This document shows, piece after piece, positions 49,627 through 60,531 of a DNA stretch of 64,000 nt. The notes under the pieces were generated by a model, which was not told where the DNA came from, ran no database searches, and saw only the letters and a program-made list of their open reading frames with translations. The stretch comes from Bigelowiella natans CCMP2755 (taxonomy: Eukaryota > Cercozoa > Chlorarachniophyceae), in assembly GCA_000320545.1 (NCBI GenBank), contig ADNK01001731.1, positions 1 through 64,000 of the forward strand. Reading direction: 5' to 3'. Position numbers and translations under genes: made by a program. Every line of letters starts with the position of its first letter. Within the stretch, counting starts at the first letter, position 1.

Positions 49627-49923
49627 AAGATGCAGTAGTGCGCAATTAGGAATTGTTAGGAAATTACCGAATTTGAGAGAGTAATTACCGAAATTCGAGA
49701 GAGTTCTAAGTGATGTCTGGGTGTCAAGTAGGCGGCGTCTGACACTGTCTTACGTAGAAAGAAGTGGAAGACCTGACGTGCTGTTTATTGAGCAACTGCA
49801 TCCCATTTTTACCTTGAGACAACTCTATTCTCGCAATCTCAGTGCATAGACGGATGTTTTCTCTGTGAAGTAAGCACGATTGTTCCACGATTGCTCCATT
49901 TTTCGAGGCACCGCAACTCAAAC

Positions 49924-52555
49924 ATGATAGAAATCTTCTCGCAAACTCTTCTCCCCCCCCTCATGAAGCATGGAGTCACGGCAGTTCATGTTGCATTCGA
50001 CTGGCACTTAAACACGGAACATATTCCCTATTTACAGGGCTTGCTATCCATTGCAGTGTCAGTTGGCTTCTTCCTTCTAATCCTTGTTTACAACTCGAAA
50101 TTCTATATATTTGTTCTTGATCACTTCAATGGTTGCTCATTGGACGACAAACCTTTAACAACATTTGATAATGGCACTTCCTTCCCTTTCGGGTATCTTC
50201 TATCTATTACACCATGTTGTTAAGCAAGTGGAGTAACAACCTACAATTGAAGGTCACTATGGAGTCCAATTCGCGATCCCGAACACTACTTACAAGAAAT
50301 TAGGGAATCAGCTAGAAAAAATAAAGGGTTTGTAAGTTTTGTAATGGTTTTAAATGTTTGTGAACTGAAAGGCGTAATTTAAGGAGCTCACTATGAAGTC
50401 CTACAGGTTCACTCTCGATTATGTTGTGTTCTCTCCCCGGATTACCATTTTCGACCCTTATTATATCAAAGAATTGCTTTCTTCCCAATACACATTGAAG
50501 GAGGTAGACCTTCAACTAATAGCAACAAAAGCGCTCAGTACTAAACTTGTTGTGGTGACTAGACAACAAGAAAGCTTCAATTTGCAATTTGGGAAGAACT
50601 GATGCCCGAAGGTGGTTACCATGTTACTTTCACTTTTTGTAAAGAGTCGACGTAATATCTATATCTTTCAGGACTCATTATGGTGAAGCCTTCCAATTGG
50701 AAAAGGATACATCGAGTACACCAATCGTTATATTTTTATGCATCAATAAGTCGATTTATAAAATATTGCGTAAGGCTGCCCTTCGGGCATTTGGATCACG
50801 ACATCTAAGAAGCTACTTCCCCATTGTTATGAAGAGTGCAAATACTTGCATCCAAAAACTAAAATGCAAAACAATTTCCACTCTCGAGTTCGTGAAGAAT
50901 ACGGAAGTATGTAACTCAACAATCGGACGGGAGGTGCACGTGTTCCCCCTTGTTAGGGATTTTACAATGGATGTTATTGTAAGTCTTTAATCTAATGAAA
51001 TCATCTTCCATGTGTAAAAGCAAATCCGAATCTAGATCAAAGTAACCTTGGGCGAACGTTTCTTGGCAGAAAGTGACAAAAGGATTCTCAGGTTGCTTTT
51101 ATTGAGTTGAAATAGTGGCACAATAAACCTTATGTGTTTTTCAGAAACTTGATCGACAGTCTTTCAGAAAAATATTTTCAGCCAAAGTTCTGCAGCAAAT
51201 GGTGAAGCCAATATTAGACTAGTTTTCGTGAATTGATAGACTCAATATCCAACAAGTGCCACTGTCATGGGAAAATTTGCTTAGGTACCTACACTCTATG
51301 TTTCCAGAGGCTGTTCAAACAAGAGCGGAAATTAAAACCTTGTTGAATATTTGTCACAAAATTATAAGAAAGACAAGAGATAACAACGATACTGGGCATG
51401 GTCATGGTACAGAATTTGATTTGACTACTCTCAATCTTGTGAACATTTAAATTTTGGTAGGATCCTTTTTACGATCGCTTTGCTCCGAACATAATAAAAA
51501 ATCCGATCTCACAGACCGAGAAATTGTGCATTCGCTTTGTGCATTCTTCTTTGCAGGGGTATTTATCAATGTCCAACACTGCGATACATCAGCGTCATTG
51601 GTGGTGCATGTGGCAGCAACCCCTAGTCCTAAATTAGCATATGATCTGAAATTTGTAGGTGAATACAACGGCACATGCAGTCATGCATACTTTGATTATG
51701 CTTGCATCGCACCCGAAAATTCAAGGAAAAGTTAGAATAGAATTGGAAGGAGTAACTGATGCAAATATACATAAGAAGATACATACAGATCTTCCGTATC
51801 TAAACGCTGTAATTAAGGAATCATTGCGGTTGTACCCCCCTGTGGGAGGGATTGTCCCACGTGTGACTACTAGGAGAACAACCATTGGACCTGTAAGCGT
51901 TCCAAAGAATACACACTTAGTTGTACAGGTGAATGCTCGAGTCCCAATTCATAAATTCAGCAAATCTACATCTTTTAACTAGTGTCATTATCCACACAGC
52001 ATTGGGTTATTGCAAGAATGCCTGAATTTTGGGGCACCGATGCCGAAGTATTCAACCCGGATCGTTTTCTCAAAATGGAAAACTCTATCAGTGTTCCAGA
52101 AGATATGAGTCAGAAATTTCTTACGTTTGGAGGAGGGGTAACATCATTTTCTGAAACTCCCTAACAATTCTAATAAAGGCATAAAAAAGGTTCGAACGTG
52201 TATTGGCAAGCATTTGTCGGCCATGGAGACATCTACGATTTTGGTGCATTTGCTTCAAAATTTTCGTTTCAAACGACGGAATAATTGCGAGCAGACGGCT
52301 CGGCACTGGCAAGTTCGTCAGATTCATTTTATCTTGAACATAAATTTGCACACATTCAATACATGTTGATCTATTGCTACGAAACTTAAATTGCAGGCAA
52401 ATCTTGTTCGGATTGAACCTAAAAAAGAAGAAACAACCCTGATTGTAGAGCAAATCCGGGATATAAAAAATCAAAACATTTTGTCTGTTGAGGCTGAGGA
52501 GAAATTTTCAATACAAAAATCGCACACAATTGCAGATTTCAAAAGCCAACGTTAA
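49924..52555 (+). CDS. Cytochrome P450
   Basis: Heme-thiolate monooxygenase anchored to the ER membrane. The ATG at 49924 precedes a hydrophobic helix (LLSIAVSVGFFLLILVYN) that would be the N-terminal anchor. Later exons give LRKAALRAFGSRHLRSYFP (C-helix region), the I-helix FFAG...DTSAS, KESLRLYPP (ExxR), VPKNTHLVVQ, NPDRF, and the heme loop. The heme loop is split by a 52-base intron (52138-52189): KFLTFGGG before it and VRTCIGKHLSAMETSTILVH after it, together FGGGVRTCIG, matching FxxGxRxCxG with the Cys ligand present. The last exon, 52397-52555, ends in TAA. Introns are about 50-60 bases. A seven-codon segment FINVQHC interrupts the usual AGxDT motif of the I-helix at about 51562-51582; no GT-AG intron explains it. 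The family clan cannot be assigned from the sequence alone. It stands divergent from the frame at 49204-49626. Confidence 0.9.
52138..52189 (+). other. 52-base intron inside the P450 heme loop
   Basis: Donor GTAACA follows GGA GGA GGG, and the acceptor AAAAAAG precedes GTT CGA ACG TGT. Reading through gives a stop after FGGGVTSFSETP, which would falsely suggest a truncated P450. Confidence 0.85.
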
Positions 52556-52589
52556 CGCAACATCAAAGACGTCTGTTCATCGCAAGTAC

Positions 52590-53340
52590 ATCGTTAGGAT
52601 TGCAATGCATGCACAACCAGAGAAGTACGTTTGTATCGCTTTGTTGAATTGAACAACTGCATGCACAACCACATCGCGAATTGATGTCTGAGGATGCAAA
52701 TCCCGTTGCCTTGATGATGCCTGCTAGGGTCGAAGATGGATTGCACTGACAGAGACCTTAGTTGCAAAGTCCTAGATTTGTTTGATATAGTCATTGATTG
52801 TTTGTCTAGAATTTAAATCATCACAACCACACGATTTTGTCACATTTTCAGTGGTGTCTAGGTACGTGTGAATGCGCTTTGCCTCGTGCTAGTAGCATGC
52901 ACGTAATGCATGCCAAACAAACTGCACGTGGAATGATTACTTGTGTTGAGGTAGTGCTCATTCATTTCGACTTCGCATGCACATCTAGGCATGCAAAACA
53001 AAGCCATTTATCTAGCCATGCATGCATGACGTCAGATTGAAAATGAAATGTGCTGCACCATGAATTGCATGGCTGTCTAGCCATGCTAGTGTGCATGATA
53101 AATGCTAAGCATGCCCAATACAAAATGCACGTTAGAACGAGATGAATTAACAAATTTGTGTTTTCAATGCCTTGATGATGCTTTCATTTTCAAAGTATGC
53201 GCCTGCCATTCAGTTTTGCTTTAGAGTTCGCATTGTATCAAAAAGCATGTGCATTACTAGTAGTTTGTTACATGCCATGGTGAAAACACTGCACAAATTG
53301 TTGCCCTTCTCTTACGACATCACAGACTGATCATGCAGGT
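52590..53340. other. Third GCATGC-rich island
   Basis: Dense TGCATGC, CATGCAC and CTAGCC motifs between the convergent ends of the P450 and JmjC genes. No supported gene. It forms the right edge of the AT-rich block that starts at about 42.4 kb. Confidence 0.45.
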
Positions 53341-53562
53341 AATGATCTTCAAGGATTTTATATCGCGGCGTAGATGCCCGACAATGTAATTATAAATAAC
53401 ACGTGACTAGCCCAACTTAACTTTTTGACGCACCATTCCTTAATCCATGGTGCAATTTATTAACAAATAAACTATGGAACACGATCACCCGCTCGATGAA
53501 AGTTAGCAAATAGTACCACTTCTTCGACTTGCGCCAAGACAGCAATGTAGAAAATCCATTTG

Positions 53563-54578
53563 TTATGCTCCGGGGGGTATTGCATGAGTTTTCGTCAGGT
53601 GTTTTATTTCGCACTTCAAAGGAATGGCCTTCATCGCATCGTAAAGGTTATTGATTCCTGGACCGTAAAAATACAACATTAAAGAAATTAAGAAAAGAAG
53701 ACGTTGATTTTAGTAAAAACATTGCTATCGAAAAATAATTGACTGTGCAATCGCAGCTTATGACTCGTTTTTTGGGTATTACGCATGTAATGTACAAATT
53801 AGTGCACCAGCATCATCAACTTCTAAGTGCTTTTCATACCAACAGCAGCCAGAAGTGTAGTTTCGAAGTAATCAAATAGCACGATCCAACGCTCTTCCGG
53901 CCTAACCATTTCGAGTATAAACACGTCAAACTTTCTCGTAACTTATGGATTTCACACAAAACTACAACCAAAATATATTAACCTTTTCTAAACCCAATGA
54001 TGAATATAAATGCGTTTTATGCGTATACATACTACCTCAGTTCCATGATTAGTCGAATTGCCGATACGGCTGATTCTCGGAGAGATTTCAAATTTTCCCC
54101 ATCAATCTTGGCAAAATCCTCCCATTCTTCCCCTATCGGATCTACTGCGACAAATCTAACACCGATTTACATTTAAATCGCAAATGAACCATACAATCAT
54201 TCGGTCAAGTTTTAGAATAACAAAGAGCAAAAAACTCTGAAAGTGATAAAAATAACGACAACAAGCAATATCCTTCATGAAAGCATGCATTATTTGGCCT
54301 AATCACATATACGATTATCAGTTTGGAGAACAGAAAGAAAGTGAATACAGATACTCATTTGTGTAGTGTTAGGGATTGGTACATATACCCTTCGGCAGAG
54401 TTTGCGGAGCAAATATACTTGTGAGTTCCTTCCGTGACCCCCCCCTTCGGCAATATCCGAGAGTATCGACTACTTCTCACTCGATTCGCATTAGCAATTG
54501 CAGCATCGATGCATGATTCTGCAGAGAAGTGTTTAACAATATATGTATATGTATAAACAGTACATATATAAATATATT

Positions 54579-54622
<44 letters not shown>

Positions 54623-55405
54623 ATGGTGAACATCTGTGTTAAATTGTAAATTGCTAAAATATCGGTGTATAATATCATTGACATCGTTCACCTGATAAAC
54701 GGGGTATTTCGTTGTTCTGGAGTCGAGATGCGCATATGGAAGGCGTTCCATCGTCATTGAATCCAGCTAGAATCGTCAGCTGCAGGCGATTTTTCGCGTT
54801 TTACATTAAAATTATATTGAGACGAGAAAGACCAGTGAATGCGAGATTATTATATAATCAAATTACTCAGCTACTTATTGGGCACATGTTCTAATGCGTA
54901 CATCTCTTTAAGTATAGACTCATATAGCATCTCATGTGGATGGTCGTCAACGGTACCAAATAGCCATATGTCGCGCCCCAACGAAGATAGAGTGGCCATT
55001 TTGAGCTCACTGGGATGGGTTTCTTCAGCAATGAGTTTACAATTTCTATGGATACGAAATGAGAGAAGTTAAATGGCGTTAGTAATGGAAATATCATCAT
55101 AGGTACAATTTCAAAAAATATGCTTTAATTTTCAATGTGATTGATTTCCAATGAATCGGCTGTGGTGAGAACAAATATCAGGGTAATAATTTGACATTTG
55201 ATGTGTCACACGCTAGGGTTGCACTTATTCAATATCAAAGACCTTTCGATTTGGATCCGACCCACAGAGAAATGGAGATTGGAAAGCCTGATTGAAACAT
55301 TTTGACATTCATGATAAATATAATCGGAAAACTTGCCGTAGAATATTCCAACGACGAAATATTCACTACCACACTGGCATACGCGGACGGATACATCATA
55401 TATGA

Positions 55406-55437
<32 letters not shown>

Positions 55438-57573
55438 ATTTTTCTTTCACATATATATGTGTGTGTATGGAAAGAACACTTGGTGAATACCTTGTTCAGA
55501 GTCATAAGCAGTAACGTGATGTGTCCATAATGGTGGCACCTTTAAGCAGTCATTTTTGCGAACACGTCAGGAGTAAATGTCGATGTAACTGCGTTTTTTG
55601 GTCTTGGAAGGCGTGATTAATATACATAAAGACACCGCTTGTAGGGATATCTAACTCATTATTTCCTCTCAATTTCTTTAATTTAATAACCGCAGGAAAC
55701 CGATATTTCCGTCTTTCAATGTTGTGCTTTTCAGTTGTAGTTGCGATTAAGAATATTAGCTTACGTATAGGATGTCTCCTGGCTCTACCACAGTGTGCAT
55801 CATCCTATGAATAAATTTAATATGTAACTTGTATAAATATAATATATATAATGAAATATATGCCTATATTTATATATATTTCGAAAGTATTGGACATACT
55901 ATACACCTACATGTGCTCATACAGTTAGCAAATAATGAAATATACGCAGTTCAATTGTAATCGAAACCTTTTCAAAATATCCGTTGGAATGTTGCGTCCT
56001 TCGTCTTCCACAATAGCCTTGTGCAAGTCCATTCCGATTTGACCCCTCCGATATCAAAAGCAAGTGGTGAGAATAATAAGAATAAAAACTTTGTAAAATA
56101 TGGCCGAGTTCGACGTTCAAAAGCCGATGATACATATAGTGTATGCTGGCGGATCTTTTCACTCCAGATTTTGTCCCGTAAGTGATGTGTATTTGTGTGC
56201 TTGCGCACACATGTGTTTGTATTCACTCCCCCCGCCTCTTAACCGCTTGGTGTGTATGCGTGTATCGTGCGTTGTGTATTAGCCTTTGTATTTATTCACG
56301 TGTTTTCTGTTATCACTCGGTAGTCACCTCCTTGGATGTAAGTAGGGGTAAGGCGACATGTCGTTGAATGTATCCGGAGGAAGAAACAACCATCGTTTAT
56401 ATCCTATAACCCAAGAAAACCAAAACCAAAGCAGGAAATGCAATATGCCCTCTCAAGACCATATCATAAAATATATACATAATACGTGTAAAGCCATCAA
56501 TATATCAAGTCGAGAAAAACGATAAAGTGGTTGGTTCTGATGTCGTGTGCGAGCGTACATACCATTCGCTTGGAGGAAGAGATTGTGCACATGGTCATAA
56601 TGAGCATGCGCCTTCACTCCTGGCTGGTGGTCGAAAAGAAGATCACGCAGAAGGCAAAGGTTAGGCGTTGTTAACGATAGAAACATCGACGAATTTTATA
56701 GAAGTTTGAGCAACTTGAAACACTCTCGTAATACTCTGACATCCTCACATGCTGGCTTGCAACAGTCTCAGCAAAAAACTTCCACATACACATTTTTTGT
56801 TTAAATATGCGCTCCCAATGCACCCTCCCCCCCTTTCTCCGCCCCCCTCCGCCTCCCTCCTAATCTCTATTGCCGCAATATCCCATCGTACCTTTCCCAT
56901 CCACACGAAGATGAGTTCGGATGTAGTAGGTAGTGAAACCTCCCCGTCTCCTTCTAGTGTCGTTGAGGAATAGCCGCGTCTAGTCGACGCTGCAGCTGAT
57001 GCTAATCCGAGCTCCTTGGGATCTCCGACATCGAGAAGAATACCGGCTTTTTTGCCATCACTCTGCTCTAAGCTGCCAGCATAATATACCCACCTAAAGG
57101 GTTGAAAAAGGAAAATTCGGAGAGATAAGTCAGCAGCAAGAAAAGTGCTTTAAAGACCAAACATGCTTAGTACATGAAATAATATAAATAGGGGGGGGGG
57201 AATAGGGGGCGTATCTAAGAGTTATGTGCGTTATGGGTGTGAATCAGCTTCATCAACAGAAACTATTTCTAATGGGTGCAAATATTTGCTTTGGTAATCC
57301 CGAGTCTTCTCTTCTCATCTTCTGGCGCAAACAATATATCCCAGCACGCTCGCACTGCTTTGCATCTCGCGCTGCGGAGGGGTTGGGTGGAAGGTTCGCC
57401 GATGCTTGCCACTTTCCTCACTGAAGCCCGCAACGGAGGACCGTTGTATTTTGTAAACGTTTGTTCTTCGTCTCTAATGATGATGTGAACTACCTCGGGT
57501 CGGAAAGGTTGAAGATCGCATTGAAAAACTGCACTGTGCTCATTGTTCTTGGGCTGAAACCTGATAAACGTTA

Positions 57574-57615
<42 letters not shown>

Positions 57616-57736
57616 CATGTACTCTAACAACTCACCAGAATCGTATGCTTTCTCATCAATAATTTCTGCCAAAGGAGCTGTTTTGACAGCGTACGTGTAC
57701 GTATCGCTTTCCGGTTCGTCAGACACCTAGAATGTG

Positions 57737-57774
<38 letters not shown>

Positions 57775-58147
57775 TATACGATGTTGTTGGATGGATTGAT
57801 ACAATATATAAAGTGTGCGGAAAAAAAGAGAAAAGGTGAAATGGCAAGGAGAGATGAACATGTTTCTTTCACAGATATTGGCATGGAAATCGTAGATATC
57901 TGACCAAATAAATACCTACAACACATGCTGGCGGCATATCTATAATATACATTCAAATGAACGAATAGTTTGCCGATTTAATAGGCTAAAGCCTCTGACT
58001 CGGATATCCTTCGTGTTGGTGCGGTAGGCCAAATTTGAATGTAACAGGTAGTAGAACGTATCTCTCGTATAGAGGTGATCCTTCTTCCTAACCTGGACGC
58101 GGCTCAGCTCCTGAAGATGCCGTGCTAGGTACGGCTGATTGCGATAC

Positions 58148-58191
<44 letters not shown>

Positions 58192-58305
58192 TTGTGAAGA
58201 AGTCTGTGTATATATGCTTGGTTTACTCGAGCTTAGTGCCATTGGTCAATTCGAATATAGATACCATGCGTATGTAAATGTCTACAGCATTTGGTAGAGA
58301 TCTTC

Positions 58306-58343
<38 letters not shown>

Positions 58344-59670
58344 GTCTGTGTCCATGTGTGCGTGCGGGCGTCGGTAGTAACTGCATTCCATTGTCGCATT
58401 GCGTCCCAATCCCAGGCAGGATTCTACGATGTTAAGCAAGAACAATAACACACTATGAGCGGAAAATCAAAACGACGATTATAGCGTCGATCATAACAGT
58501 AGCAACAATGTATACAAAACACTATGGTTCGCATCTGAGATTTATGCGTCAAACTATCTATCCTTTCTCTCTCCCCCCCTCTGCCCCATCCTCCCCTCAA
58601 ATTAGCACCTTGGTAAAGATGACTGGCGTGTTATTCCGCATGGCCTCTTCCAGCAACCCAGGTTCCCATTCTAAGATCGGGACTTCTGTCATCGTTTTTA
58701 GAATCTTGCTGCTTGCTATTCCTACTAACAAAAAGGGGGGTTGGGGTGAATGGTTATGTAAAGAAGAAATATCATATTTTGATCAGTAGGATCATGTTTT
58801 CGTATATCTCGTAGTTGATACTCTACAGGTTACTGCGTCATTAGCGCATTAGGTTTATAGCATGTATTCACGCGTGCGAGACTATTCCATATTTATGTTG
58901 ATTTCGTTCTCGTTAAGTTCCAATTCACCAACCTGTTGTACTGCCTTTTGATCCTCCGTTTCCGACTTGATTATTTAAGAGATACGCTGTGCTCGTAGCC
59001 ATTGCCAACGCAAACCCAGCAATTATTAGATGAAAACCCCATGCAGAGGATGGGGAGTCAAGCTTCGAACCTCCATTTTTCCTGCTACCTACGCCGCTTA
59101 CTGTTGTCTGCCCTGCCTTGTTTAGATCATTGCTACTGTTTTCATGCGCTTTCGAGGCATTTTTGCTGAGCAGATCGAATTTTTTGGTTTCCAAATCGAA
59201 AGAGAAGAGCTTGGAGTATTTGTTCATCGTCTGTGCATCAACACGTACTTGATGTTAAATGTGAGAGTGTCCCGGACTCGAGGAAACAGAATCATCAAAT
59301 AGTCAATCTATGTGGATCATGGATATTATCAGTTCCATCAGACCTTGGCAGATGTGTCTTTCTCTTCCTCGCCATTTACATATATGAGGAGGCTATACGT
59401 TGCCCTAGAGAACTCTATTTTGGAGACTTTCTCGGAGGGCCGCTTCAGAATCGGGAGGTCAACCTGATAAAGTTTTTGTCCATCCTCGTCCAGCAGACTG
59501 AAATAGGAACGAGTCATGGCGCACTCTATTCAGACTGCTCGTCGCAAACAAACTCATCTTGCCTAGTTTGAAACTATCACGGAGCGCAGCAATAATAGGC
59601 TAGCTTACCTGAGCTTGTTCTGAGACGAGAGGTTAGCGAAGAGGCTCCCATCCTTCGATCGCGCTCGCAT
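53563..59670 (-). CDS. Membrane-anchored JmjC-domain oxygenase
   Basis: Predicted Fe(II)/2-oxoglutarate-dependent hydroxylase of the cupin-8/JmjC type. First exons: 59670-59609, 59497-59380, 59230-58933 and 58682-58609, all in phase. The first encodes MRARSKDGSLFANLSSQNKL and the second LDEDGQKLYQVDLP. The third has a Ser/Asn-rich segment and then a transmembrane helix (GFHLIIAGFALAMATSTAYLL), so the rest of the protein faces the other side of a membrane. Then come ILEWEPGLLEEAMRNNTPVI, NPAWDWDAMRQWNA, and the core near 56.6-55.5 kb. The core has GVKAHAHYDHVHNLFLQANG (first His and Asp of the metal triad), YKRWLFLPPD...MSPYPYLHP, and VVEPGDILYVPPLWTHHVTA (third metal His). Lys in the NGYKRW position fits 2-oxoglutarate binding. 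A helical C-terminal region follows (FVAVDPIGEEWEDFAKIDGE, RPEERWIVLFDYFETTLLAA) and ends in TAA at 53565-53563. The substrate is unknown; such cupin-8 proteins often hydroxylate proteins rather than demethylate histones. Confidence 0.87.
54585..54616. repeat. (AT)n intronic microsatellite
   Basis: First long dinucleotide run after more than 12 kb without one; it lies in a JmjC-gene intron. Confidence 0.9.
57570..57772. repeat. Two (AT)n tracts flanking a JmjC-gene exon
   Basis: AT runs at 57573-57612 and 57739-57772 sit on either side of the exon at about 57727-57632 (VSDEPESDTYTYAVKTAPLA). Confidence 0.9.
58149..58342. repeat. (AT)n and (CT)n intronic tracts
   Basis: AT run at 58149-58183 and CT run at 58310-58342 in the intron between JmjC-gene exons; on the sense strand the latter is (GA)n. 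Confidence 0.9.
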
Positions 59671-60531
59671 GGATTCTTTTCGTTTGCTGTTTAAACGCAG
59701 AAGTTGGCCTTCCTTGGAAAGTCAGCCGCCCCCTCGACCTTCGCTGTGGTCGTATTATTACCCGGAATGTGGCCCAAATCTTATCCGTTCATACATTGCG
59801 ACAATAAGTTTATGCATTTTTTATCAAAACGCAGTCATTTCTCCCACGCGTCGATTTCGCACGTGCCATTGTCGGGAGTTTAGTAAATTCCAATTTTAGA
59901 ATGAAGACTTCTAGATCTATCCTTCGAATAATGCAGACTAGATTTCCATGGATTTTAAAGGATGTCAGGATGTCCTCAGGATGTCCTGGATATCGGGGTC
60001 CCCGCCCTATTGTCCGGTTCCAGTGCACGGCCGTTTCACTCAGGAATAGAGAACAGCATGATCATCATTAGATCTACTTCCTAAATTATCAAAAAAATAG
60101 GAAAACTAGAAAAATGTGCATATACGTGTCTGTCGCCAATAATTTGTTGAAGCAAATTTGCCATGTTTTAACTCTAATTTGTGCGATGGCGAGCTTGGAT
60201 TAAGCGGGGTAGTTTCTACATTGCTTTGCTGGACTTTTCGTCGAAGCTCGAACCAAAAAGATACTGACATTTCCACACCCGGTATACCACATGCCCTACA
60301 AGACAAAATCCGTTACGTGATTGCCTGCATTTAGTAAAATAACGTGTGCATATTTTTGGGTCCAATGACAATTACGTAGATCTAGTCGTAACTTTCGTAT
60401 TGCGTAAACCCCATTAGATCTACACACATTAGCGAAGACAACGACCGAGGCAGTTCCGCGAGGGGAGGGATAGGCGGGAAATCAGGCACCCATCAAGCAG
60501 CTATTACACTCGCCTTTCCAGAGGAGAAGCC
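59671..60531. other. Intergenic stretch between divergent genes
   Basis: Shared upstream region of the JmjC gene (-) and the helical-protein gene (+). Short open frames on both strands have no exon signals I trust. The last 60 bases before the ATG at 60532 contain a purine-rich stretch. Confidence 0.5.

Noticed and set aside
52121-52164. P450 that stops right after FGGG without a heme Cys (truncated enzyme)
   Set aside because: A 52-base GT-AG intron restores VRTCIGKHLSAMET in frame, giving a normal heme loop.
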